DNA of 28,399 bases from Ktedonobacteraceae bacterium (GTDB taxonomy: Bacteria > Chloroflexota > Ktedonobacteria > Ktedonobacterales > Ktedonobacteraceae), in NCBI GenBank assembly GCA_017354095.1, contig JAFMRP010000002.1:1-28399 (forward strand), written 5' to 3'. The translations under genes and the position numbers were made by a program. Shown piece by piece: positions 1 to 5,528 of the stretch (the stretch's first letter is position 1; every line of letters starts with the position of its first letter). Under the pieces are notes generated by a model, which saw only the letters and a list, made by a program, of their open reading frames with translations, did not search any database and was not told where the DNA came from.

Positions 1-8
1 CGGCGCGA

Positions 9-109
9 TTTTCGACCGTGACCTGGGGTATTTTCGACCGTGACCTGGGGTGTGTAGAAAGCACACTAATATTCCTTTCTTCCTTTATTCTCGTCCGTGA
101 CCTGGGATG
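9..109. repeat. Iteron-like direct repeats (candidate replication origin)
   Basis: Two adjacent 22-bp units lie at 9-30 and 31-52 and differ only in the last base. A third copy at 88-109 matches at 19 of 22 positions. The shared core is CGACCGTGACCTGGGG, with TCCGTGACCTGGGA in the third copy. Tandem units two helical turns long next to a candidate initiator gene are typical of plasmid iterons bound by Rep. The third copy overlaps the last codons of the leftward 681-aa gene. The array starts at the window edge, so further copies may lie outside. The origin role is inferred. Confidence 0.65.
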
Positions 110-2130
110 TTGTTTGTTTCTTGCGGAGGGCTCGCATCCACAATGGTTTCTTTTTTTGCTGCGCGAGCTTCTATTAGTCGTTGATTGCGGGCAATGGCCT
201 GATCACGCTGCTGTTCCCGGCGCTCCACGTCTTTGACGGTAAGGGGTCCCGGGCTGAAGAGTAACGCGTCTCCCTCGACTTCTCGTAGGAGACGCTGGAG
301 CGCTTTGCGCCGCCGCTCATTCAGTTCTTGTGGACTGTTTCCCTGCAGGTAGGCATATTGCCTTTTGATGCGCTGCAGGGTGACTGGCGATAGGTCCCTC
401 TCGTCGCATTTTTGGGTGTACCATTCAGCAGCGAGCACCATATCAAATGTCTCGTGTGGTCCCCTTTTGATGAGTCCATCCCGCTCTAGATGTTCTAAAG
501 CATAGACAATGCGCAGCGCACTACGTATTCGCTGGTTATCGCGCTCTATCTCCTCTTCGCTCATCAAGCCGCTTTGTATGGCCATCTCGCGAAAATGGAT
601 GGTGAAGCGTTTGCTCACGAAGATCATGTTGGTGAGATAGAACGAAAGGCACAGCTCCTGCTGCTCTTTTTGGGCGTGGTAATGGAGTACAGCGAGGGTT
701 GGCAAGTAGAAGAATTGCTGGCCAGGGCCAAACATACTGTTGTAGAAATCCTCGCCCAGGTGGAATTTGACCTCATCAGGGACATCTAACCCTCCATCCG
801 CGCTGGCCCGCATTTTCTCAATCACCAGGAGGGGCGTCCAATCGACCCCGCGCCGGCGTTTACCTCCCCCGCGTCGGCCGCCACGGGGGCCAATCTCCTC
901 TTCATATCTGGTTTCCATTGATGTGACCCATGTTCGTGCCAGGTAGAGGATCGTGTGCGCCAGCTTCTTACGTTCGTTGAAGTCATCGGCCTGGGTTTCG
1001 CTGTAGCCCATTCTGATCAGCAGCTGGCGCAGCGAAATATGGGCATCGTCGCGGCGATCCCGGCCCCCGGTTTGGGTAAAGAGGGTTTCCAGGAGGATCA
1101 GGGTATGCTTGAGCCCCTCCACGCCAATCATGTCGTTGATGTATTGGGTGAGTGCTTTCCGCTCAAAATCCTCTTGCCCTTTGACTTTCAGCAATGAGCC
1201 GTTTGGCGTTGCTATGTGGTGCTCTGATGCCCGGTCCTCCCAGAGGGAGCGCTTGATCAGAGCCGGGCCAAAGCTTTCCTCGATGCCTCGGTAGGCGTTG
1301 TTGCTGGGGAGCATGGTTTTATGGGATGAGGGAATGGGAGCCATCCTTGCGGGTGGCTGGTGAGCCCTATGATGGTCGTCATACTCGGACGCGAGTTTTT
1401 GCGCCAATGTTCTGACCTCCTGCCACTGGTGCAGCCAGTCGTGACGGAGCCAGGACTGGCGTAAGATCACAACTTCATGATGGGCCTTGTCTAGTAGGTC
1501 GAGTTGCTGCTTGGCCTCTTGGCGCTCCTTCCTGCGCCCGGAGAACATGTCTGAATACAGCGAGGTGCGCATGGCCTGGTAGTGCAGCTCGGAGGCGCAG
1601 ATCTGGTGGGTTGTGGTATGGGTGTGATATTGGCTCTCCCCGGCGAGATCCTTGATGGCGATGCCTAACTTCTCCTTTGCCGTTCCCTCCGTCAAGTCGT
1701 GCATGCTGTACAGAACCTTGTCGACCACAGCGTATTCGCCGTGGCGTGGCAGTGGCAAGAACTGCAGCATCTGAATGTGCTTAGTATCGGGGTATGGCGT
1801 GTCTTCCAATGAGAAGCAGAGCAGCACCGGATGTCGCTTCACGAAGGCCAGGCTTTCTGATGATGCCCAATGGGTGAGCTTTTCGCCGTCCTGAGTGACG
1901 ATGACATCGTGCAGCTGCGTGAACAAACAGGCGAGGTAGAGACCACGCTCTTTGTCATCCTTCCCTGGAATCTGCTCGTATCCCATCGCTGTAAGCTGGT
2001 CGATGGTATCGAGGCTTCCTGGGAGCGGCGTTTGCTTATAGGTGTAGTGCCATAGGTGGGCCGGTGCGTCTTTCTGGGTGATGCGGCTGTAGACAGACAG
2101 CGGCTCACCTTGATATTCCGGTAATTTCAT
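85..2130 (-). CDS. Putative plasmid replication initiator (681 aa)
   Basis: This large soluble protein has no family I can name with certainty. Residues 325-400 look like a winged-helix region of the plasmid-initiator type, with a helix around LKHTLILLETL followed by SLRQLLIRMGYS, which resembles a recognition helix. A Gly/Arg-rich linker (about 414-428) separates this from a second predicted helical part ending near 640. A charged helix (about 195-250) could be a coiled coil. The start is ATG at 2130, with GGGAGAG upstream. The gene is last in a leftward operon after the PHAX-domain gene (27-bp gap) and the XRE repressor. The Rep assignment rests on iteron-like repeats touching its 3' end, its size, the HTH-like region and the adjacent repressor. 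It could instead be another DNA-binding plasmid protein. Confidence 0.55.
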   Translation of the reverse strand: MKLPEYQGEPLSVYSRITQKDAPAHLWHYTYKQTPLPGSLDTIDQLTAMGYEQIPGKDDKERGLYLACLFTQLHDVIVTQDGEKLTHWASSESLAFVKRHPVLLCFSLEDTPYPDTKHIQMLQFLPLPRHGEYAVVDKVLYSMHDLTEGTAKEKLGIAIKDLAGESQYHTHTTTHQICASELHYQAMRTSLYSDMFSGRRKERQEAKQQLDLLDKAHHEVVILRQSWLRHDWLHQWQEVRTLAQKLASEYDDHHRAHQPPARMAPIPSSHKTMLPSNNAYRGIEESFGPALIKRSLWEDRASEHHIATPNGSLLKVKGQEDFERKALTQYINDMIGVEGLKHTLILLETLFTQTGGRDRRDDAHISLRQLLIRMGYSETQADDFNERKKLAHTILYLARTWVTSMETRYEEEIGPRGGRRGGGKRRRGVDWTPLLVIEKMRASADGGLDVPDEVKFHLGEDFYNSMFGPGQQFFYLPTLAVLHYHAQKEQQELCLSFYLTNMIFVSKRFTIHFREMAIQSGLMSEEEIERDNQRIRSALRIVYALEHLERDGLIKRGPHETFDMVLAAEWYTQKCDERDLSPVTLQRIKRQYAYLQGNSPQELNERRRKALQRLLREVEGDALLFSPGPLTVKDVERREQQRDQAIARNQRLIEARAAKKETIVDASPPQETNNIPGHGRE

Positions 2131-2157
2131 GCGTCTCTCTCTCCCTGCGTGACGCGG

Positions 2158-2883
2158 CTAGCTGTCCTTCCTGGGCTTTGCTGCTTGCAGCTTCTTGCTC
2201 GTGGCATTGGTGACGAAAACGTTAATTGCGCCGGTCCGGGTGTCGATCTGAGGGTAGCCCTCAATAATCAGACTATCGTCCTGGTCGCTGGCGGCTGCCT
2301 CGATGTTTCGCCATTGCTTTGCGCCAATAAAAAGCACGTAGGGAGTGTTCGTGGCTGGCGGTGTGGGGATGCCTTTGGGCAGCGCTGGTACTTTTGTGCT
2401 CTGCATAACGGCGGCGATGAATTGGCCTTTGTTCTGCCATTTGCCCATTTTCCCGACGAGTGTAATTTTCACGGTGCTTGCAATTCCCTTCTGTTGTTTG
2501 AGTTCCTCGATCATAGCGCCACGATCCTCCCATACGAAAGTTGGGAGCGCTGGCGCGGGCTGCTTTGTGCTAGCGGGCTTCTTGTAGACTGGCCGGTACA
2601 GCTTCTTGCCCTCTAGGGGCTTGCCCTCGCTGTATGCCAGGTCAAAAAAGACGCCCCCTGGCGTTTTTCGCCTGGAGCCGTCCTTGATGTATCGTCCGCC
2701 CTCTGCCTCAATCTCAAAAGTGCGATTGAGCAGCTGACGGGCCTGGTCGTCACCCAGCGCCCAGCAAATGCGCGCGATCTGCTTACGCGCATGCTCCTCT
2801 GTCTCATTGAGTTGTTCAGCGATCGTCGCCGCTACGCCGCGCAGTGGGTAGAGCGCCGGCTGCTGCTTTGCTTCTGCAGCCAT
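2158..2883 (-). CDS. PHAX RNA-binding-domain protein (241 aa)
   Basis: Residues about 10-85 carry the hallmark of the PHAX RNA-binding domain (phosphorylated adaptor for RNA export): AEQLNETEE, then a helix with ARQLLNRTFEIEAEGG, then DGSRRKTPGGVFFDLA. In eukaryotes PHAX binds snRNA and bridges it to export factors. Bacterial copies are known but of unclear function. Residues about 110-235 form a separate, probably beta-rich domain (STVKITLVGKMGKW, TPYVLFIGAKQWR, LIIEGYPQIDTRTG) that could be OB-like, a guess from the strand pattern. The start at 2883 was chosen over an upstream one because AGGAAAGGA lies at good spacing. It sits 27 bp before the putative rep gene and about 110 bp after the repressor, so a role in replicon RNA control or copy number is possible but unproven. 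Confidence 0.7.
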   Translation of the reverse strand: MAAEAKQQPALYPLRGVAATIAEQLNETEEHARKQIARICWALGDDQARQLLNRTFEIEAEGGRYIKDGSRRKTPGGVFFDLAYSEGKPLEGKKLYRPVYKKPASTKQPAPALPTFVWEDRGAMIEELKQQKGIASTVKITLVGKMGKWQNKGQFIAAVMQSTKVPALPKGIPTPPATNTPYVLFIGAKQWRNIEAAASDQDDSLIIEGYPQIDTRTGAINVFVTNATSKKLQAAKPRKDS

Positions 2884-2992
2884 GAATCCATCCTTTCCTG
2901 TTACATGTCGTGTATAATTGAGGCTAGAAGCCTGATGGCCTGTCTGTGAGGTTGATTCTTGGTCGGAATGTCGCCGGCAGGCAGGCCAGAGG

Positions 2993-3277
2993 CTACGCAG
3001 CTTGCCCTGCTTTCCCCTCCTGCCTTGCCTGTTTTCGTTCCTCACGTAAGTTACGCTGAACATTGATTCCAGTCACATTGTGTAGCGAAAGTGGGCGTTT
3101 GTAGATGTCAGTTAGGGCGAGCATTAGTCTATTTACACTGCTTCTTCTCGTGGGTTTCCCATCGCGAATTCGAGCAATGGTTACCTCATTTAGCCCTGCT
3201 TTATCTCCTAGCTCTACTAGAGTGCAAGGCAGATCCTCGAAAATTTCCTCCACCGTGTACTTCTCTTTGGTGTCCAT
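2993..3277 (-). CDS. Small XRE-type HTH repressor (94 aa)
   Basis: This compact helix-turn-helix protein has an XRE/Cro-like core at residues about 14-62: a helix at VEEIFEDLPCTLVELGDKAG, a recognition helix at NEVTIARIRDG, then SSVNRLMLALTDIY. The C-terminal 25 residues are basic and Gln-rich. It probably binds DNA as a dimer. It lies at the head of the leftward rep operon, just behind a near-consensus promoter, and faces a rightward promoter. Both promoters contain copies of the same 14-bp sequence. This is the usual arrangement of an autoregulated plasmid repressor, so control of both directions is likely. AAGGAG abuts the ATG, which is unusually close, so a slightly different start is possible. 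Confidence 0.75.
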   Translation of the reverse strand: MDTKEKYTVEEIFEDLPCTLVELGDKAGLNEVTIARIRDGKPTRRSSVNRLMLALTDIYKRPLSLHNVTGINVQRNLREERKQARQEGKAGQAA

Positions 3278-3321
3278 CTCCTTTGTATCCTTTCCGTTTG
3301 GTTATGGCGGTCGCTTGACAT

Positions 3322-3395
3322 CCTAATATTAAGCCTTTTTTCCTGAATTGTCAATATCCGGCCTAAAATTCCTTGACAATTGGCTTAATATCAGG
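3322..3395. promoter_or_regulatory. Paired inverted 14-bp operators between divergent promoters
   Basis: GGCTTAATATCAGG on the plus strand (3382-3395) and GGCTTAATATTAGG on the minus strand (3322-3335) differ at one base and have centres 60 bp apart. Each overlaps the -10 side of its own promoter. A further inverted pair, AATTGTCAA (3346-3354) and TTGACAATT (3373-3381), covers the two -35 boxes. The adjacent XRE-type protein is the obvious candidate to bind here. Confidence 0.6.
3326..3354 (-). promoter_or_regulatory. Leftward sigma70-type promoter of the repressor/rep operon
   Basis: On the minus strand, TTGACA (3349-3354) and TAATAT (3326-3331) are separated by exactly 17 bp. That is a perfect -35 box and a five-of-six -10 box at optimal spacing. 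It lies about 50 bp upstream of the repressor start. Confidence 0.8.
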
Positions 3396-3401
3396 TAAAA
3401 T
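3373..3401 (+). promoter_or_regulatory. Rightward sigma70-type promoter of the cargo operon
   Basis: TTGACA (3373-3378) and TAAAAT (3396-3401) are separated by 17 bp, about 57 bp upstream of the first rightward gene at 3458. It is back-to-back with the leftward promoter. The boxes are close to consensus, so this is probably strong when not repressed. No other promoter of this quality was found through to 11586. Confidence 0.8.
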
Positions 3402-3457
3402 AGAAATGTACCGAGCGTGGTACGTGGAAATGTTTAGATGAAAGGGATTTTCAACAA

Positions 3458-3652
3458 ATGGCTCTCAAGACCTCATCCCAGATCGGCACTGGCAAAGTGC
3501 CGACACGCCGGACTGACCGGCAGTACCACATCATTGCGAACGGTCAAGAGGTTGACGATAGGACTTACAACCGGATCGTCAATGCCAAGCCGGTCCCCGT
3601 CGATCAACTCCCCAAGGCAACATCGAGCCGCCCCTTCTCATTCCTTCGGTAG
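3458..3652 (+). CDS. Small basic hypothetical protein (64 aa)
   Basis: This is the first gene after the rightward promoter. It is basic and begins MALKTSSQIGTGK, with a possible folded part at residues 20-50 (RQYHIIANGQEVDDRTYNRI). No family is recognised. The start at 3458 follows AAAGGG at a 9-nt spacing. A competing ORF from 3438 in another frame is Arg/Ser/Pro-rich, like an out-of-frame reading, and was not chosen. The first 16 bases of this gene recur exactly at 5074, at the start of a short ORF. Confidence 0.6.
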   Translation: MALKTSSQIGTGKVPTRRTDRQYHIIANGQEVDDRTYNRIVNAKPVPVDQLPKATSSRPFSFLR

Positions 3653-3662
3653 TAGTGCAGCT

Positions 3663-3689
3663 GGGTGGGTTGCCGCCGGCGGCCCGCCC
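3663..3689 (+). other. Intergenic GC hairpin 1
   Basis: A 12-bp stem can form between GGGTGGGTTGCC (3663-3674) and GGCGGCCCGCCC (3678-3689), with three G-U pairs as RNA and a 3-nt loop. It starts 11 bases after the preceding stop. No T-tract follows, so it is not an ordinary intrinsic terminator. The preceding GTAGTGCAGC recurs before the hairpin at 9864. Confidence 0.55.
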
Positions 3690-3719
3690 TATTTTCACGG
3701 TTAGGAGACGTGAACAACC

Positions 3720-3989
3720 ATGCAAGAAGCATTCCGCAAGCGTATGGACGCCAAAGGACTCTCTTTCCCACTGCCAGCTGGCCGGATACCAGTCGTGATG
3801 CAGGATGAAATCACGCACACGGTAGACTTCCCCGTCTGTGGCCAGCCTGATTGCATTTGTTATGAGCTGGAGCGTGAAAAGCTGATCGCTGAGACGACGC
3901 CAGCGAAACCGGCGCGCAGGTCAAAGCGCCTGGTCGAGGCGAATTACGAGCATCGCCGTCGTGGTAGCGGGTTTAGCCTGCTGAAGTAG
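3720..3989 (+). CDS. Hypothetical protein with small Cys cluster (89 aa)
   Basis: No family is recognised. The N-terminal half is mixed. Residues 38-50 contain Cys40, Cys45 and Cys47, too few for a standard zinc ribbon on their own. The C-terminal third is strongly basic (RRSKRLVEANYEHRRRG), suggesting nucleic-acid contact. The start follows TTAGGAG. It lies between two intergenic hairpins in the rightward cargo train. Confidence 0.65.
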   Translation: MQEAFRKRMDAKGLSFPLPAGRIPVVMQDEITHTVDFPVCGQPDCICYELEREKLIAETTPAKPARRSKRLVEANYEHRRRGSGFSLLK

Positions 3990-3998
3990 ATTGACAGC

Positions 3999-4023
3999 GC
4001 GGCCGGGCTTCGTTCCCGGTCGC
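3999..4023 (+). other. Intergenic GC hairpin 2
   Basis: GCGGCCGGG (3999-4007) can pair with CCCGGTCGC (4015-4023) over 9 bp, including one G-U, with a 7-nt loop CTTCGTT. It lies 9 bases after the stop of the preceding gene and before the ribosome binding site of the next. No T-tract follows. Confidence 0.55.
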
Positions 4024-4040
4024 TCCGTGAGAGGTGAGAT

Positions 4041-4244
4041 ATGATCGTTGATTTCACGGCTATTATCGCTGAGTATGATCAGCTCTACGAGAGGATCAGT
4101 GCTGGGGTACCAGTGACGGGCGAGGATGCAGACCACGTGATCGATGCCGCTAACATCCTTTTCGACGCGGGATATCAACCCAGCTATCACAATCCTCTTC
4201 TGCTCAGAGATCTTACCCCTGAAGTAGCAAAGCAAGTGAGCTAG
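4041..4244 (+). CDS. Small acidic hypothetical protein (67 aa)
   Basis: This is a short, probably all-helical acidic protein of unknown function. Helices are likely at residues 3-18 (DFTAIIAEYDQLYERI) and 25-43 (TGEDADHVIDAANILFDAG). The start is at 4041 after GAGAGGTGAG. GC hairpins lie on both sides. Confidence 0.65.
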   Translation: MIVDFTAIIAEYDQLYERISAGVPVTGEDADHVIDAANILFDAGYQPSYHNPLLLRDLTPEVAKQVS

Positions 4245-4251
4245 CAGCAGC

Positions 4252-4275
4252 GTGGCCGGGTGTGAGCCTGGTCAC
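4252..4275 (+). other. Intergenic GC hairpin 3
   Basis: GTGGCCGGG (4252-4260) can pair with CCTGGTCAC (4267-4275) over 9 bp with two G-U pairs; the loop is TGTGAG. Relative to hairpins 2 and 4, both arms carry changes that keep pairing, which suggests selection for structure. Confidence 0.55.
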
Positions 4276-4290
4276 CGGAAAGGATCAGTC

Positions 4291-4503
4291 ATGAGGAAAA
4301 GCAAGTATGATCAGCTGGCTGACGCGGTGAGTCAAAGAATTCATGAGATGCGGCCGGAGAATTGTGCCTCTATCGAAGAGGCTGTCAGAAATGCTGAAAC
4401 GCTTAGTCAGGCATTCGGTATTGCCCCGACAACGGCTGAAGACTACAGCCACTGTGGCAAATGCGGTGCAATCTGTTACCACGGCGTTTGTAGAAATTGT
4501 TAG
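4291..4503 (+). CDS. Small zinc-ribbon hypothetical protein (70 aa)
   Basis: The N-terminal 50 residues are helical. The C-terminus is Cys-rich: CxxC at Cys55/Cys58, Cys62, and CxxC at Cys67/Cys70, a likely single zinc site. No named family is recognised. The start at 4291 was chosen because AAAGGA precedes it; an in-frame GTG at 4252 would run through the hairpin. Confidence 0.65.
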   Translation: MRKSKYDQLADAVSQRIHEMRPENCASIEEAVRNAETLSQAFGIAPTTAEDYSHCGKCGAICYHGVCRNC

Positions 4504-4514
4504 CAAGTAGCAGC

Positions 4515-4538
4515 GCGGCTGGGCTCACTCCCGGCCGC
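4515..4538 (+). other. Intergenic GC hairpin 4
   Basis: GCGGCTGGG (4515-4523) pairs with CCCGGCCGC (4530-4538) over 9 bp with one G-U and loop CTCACT. It follows the preceding stop by 11 bases. No T-tract is present. Confidence 0.55.
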
Positions 4539-4566
4539 CAGTAGTCGCAAGAAAGCGAGTGTGTGG

Positions 4567-5019
4567 ATGAGCGAATGGCAAAATGGGCGAGGGACCCAGG
4601 AGGCAGAGGTGGAGGAGCTGCGCCGGCAGATCGAACGATTTGGGCTCCAGGAACCCTGGATGCTGCAAGACTGGCAGGTGAAAGCCATTGCCCAACTGAT
4701 GCAGACGGATCTGAGCGTGTTGGAGCCAGACGGATCCAGAGTCTATGTCTCGTCCCGAACCTACGGGAGCAGCAGGTACCACATTATTAACCAGAGAGAA
4801 GACGGGATCCAGGTCGAGCAGATGAATGTTGACGAGAAGTGGCCTTCTCGCATCAATGTGTGCGCCGATGAGATTCCGGCCTTCGTCAAAACGCTTTTGG
4901 GGTGGATGCTGGAAGCGCTTGAGAGCGAGCGCAGCCAGGGCTATGAACCTACTCCCTTTGATGGGGTGATGTTGCGCAGCTCTGATCTGGATGATGACTT
5001 GGATGATCAACCTTTTTAA
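4567..5019 (+). CDS. Hypothetical protein with SSB-like acidic C-terminal tip (150 aa)
   Basis: No family is recognised with certainty. Residues 5-48 are helical and 55-110 look beta-rich (SRVYVSSRTYG, RYHIINQREDGIQV, SRINVCADEIPAFVKTL), loosely like small single-strand-binding folds. The last eleven residues, DLDDDLDDQPF, closely resemble the acidic tip of bacterial SSB, which ends in Pro-Phe and recruits repair and replication partners. Such a tail on a plasmid protein suggests docking to the host SSB interactome; this is inference. ATG at 4567 was preferred to the in-frame GTG at 4561, though no strong ribosome binding site decides it. It lies in the cargo train between two hairpins. Confidence 0.65.
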   Translation: MSEWQNGRGTQEAEVEELRRQIERFGLQEPWMLQDWQVKAIAQLMQTDLSVLEPDGSRVYVSSRTYGSSRYHIINQREDGIQVEQMNVDEKWPSRINVCADEIPAFVKTLLGWMLEALESERSQGYEPTPFDGVMLRSSDLDDDLDDQPF

Positions 5020-5024
5020 GAGCA

Positions 5025-5055
5025 CGGCCGGGTGTGTTAGGAGCGCACCCGGCCG
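5025..5055 (+). other. Intergenic GC hairpin 5 (longest stem)
   Basis: CGGCCGGGTGTG (5025-5036) pairs with CGCACCCGGCCG (5044-5055) over 12 bp with one G-U. The 7-nt loop is TTAGGAG, which displays a ribosome-binding-site-like sequence. No T-tract follows. It begins 5 bases after the stop codon of the SSB-tip gene. Confidence 0.6.
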
Positions 5056-5073
5056 AATCCGGGGCATGTTCAC

Positions 5074-5130
5074 ATGGCTCTCAAGACCTACGAAAATGTC
5101 CCCAACTTGAAAGGCAGTATAGCACAATGA
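5074..5130 (+). CDS. Possible 18-aa leader peptide coupled to the next gene
   Basis: A short ORF encodes MALKTYENVPNLKGSIAQ. Its TGA overlaps the next ATG as ATGA, so ribosomes finishing here could start the 133-aa gene, which lacks a strong ribosome binding site of its own. Its first 16 bases are identical to the start of the gene at 3458, so it may be a remnant copy of that gene. It is too short for coding evidence and its own upstream signal is weak. Confidence 0.3.
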   Translation: MALKTYENVPNLKGSIAQ

Positions 5131-5528
5131 CTCGGCGAGCGAAAGTTTTACCGATGTCGTCGGCGCCCGCAGCGGCCCCTGTGTCTGCAGCGATTGATGC
5201 ATTTCTCGCTGAATGGGAGAGGCAAGAAGATGAGCGATGGGAGCATGCGCGCTGCTGTGTGTGTGGCGCGAGCTCCTGCTGGCCCACCATGCTCCTCTCG
5301 CTCACCAACGACTGGGAGCGCTTCGTTTGTGAAGAGCACAGACATTTAGACACATCCAAACAAGAGTTTGACGTCACCTGGTTTCTCACGCATAGCCCCT
5401 ACCCTCGCGAGAGCTGGCCTGAGGTCTACAGACATATTTGCGAAGATGGGCGATGGTTGCCCATCAACGTGCCAGCCCATTTAGCAAAGCCAGAACAACT
5501 CCACTTGTGGCTGGAGGTGGAGGTATGA
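5127..5528 (+). CDS. Small CxxC/CxxH zinc-binding hypothetical protein (133 aa)
   Basis: After an Ala-rich N-terminus and a helix (residues 21-40), Cys43/Cys46 and Cys68/His71 form a C-x2-C ... C-x2-H arrangement typical of one zinc site. Two other small proteins in this window (6726 and 23417) share it. The remainder is Trp-rich and of unknown fold. The start at 5127 is supported by the ATGA overlap with the short upstream ORF; ATG at 5154 is an alternative. The stop overlaps the start of the PAPS-reductase-like gene, so the two are probably co-translated. Confidence 0.65.
   Translation: MTRRAKVLPMSSAPAAAPVSAAIDAFLAEWERQEDERWEHARCCVCGASSCWPTMLLSLTNDWERFVCEEHRHLDTSKQEFDVTWFLTHSPYPRESWPEVYRHICEDGRWLPINVPAHLAKPEQLHLWLEVEV

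Noticed and set aside
9..109. CRISPR array
   Set aside because: Two units are directly adjacent without spacers and the third is imperfect; this fits iterons, not CRISPR.
2149..2616. Rightward open frame of 155 codons
   Set aside because: It is antisense to the PHAX-domain gene; Leu/Cys-rich product and no ribosome binding site.
3663..5055. Intergenic GC hairpins read as intrinsic terminators
   Set aside because: None is followed by a T-tract, unlike the clear terminators at 11606 and 26552, and genes on both sides appear to be in one operon.
4525..5202. Leftward open frame of 225 codons
   Set aside because: It is antisense to the SSB-tip gene, Leu/His/Pro-rich, with no recognisable domain.
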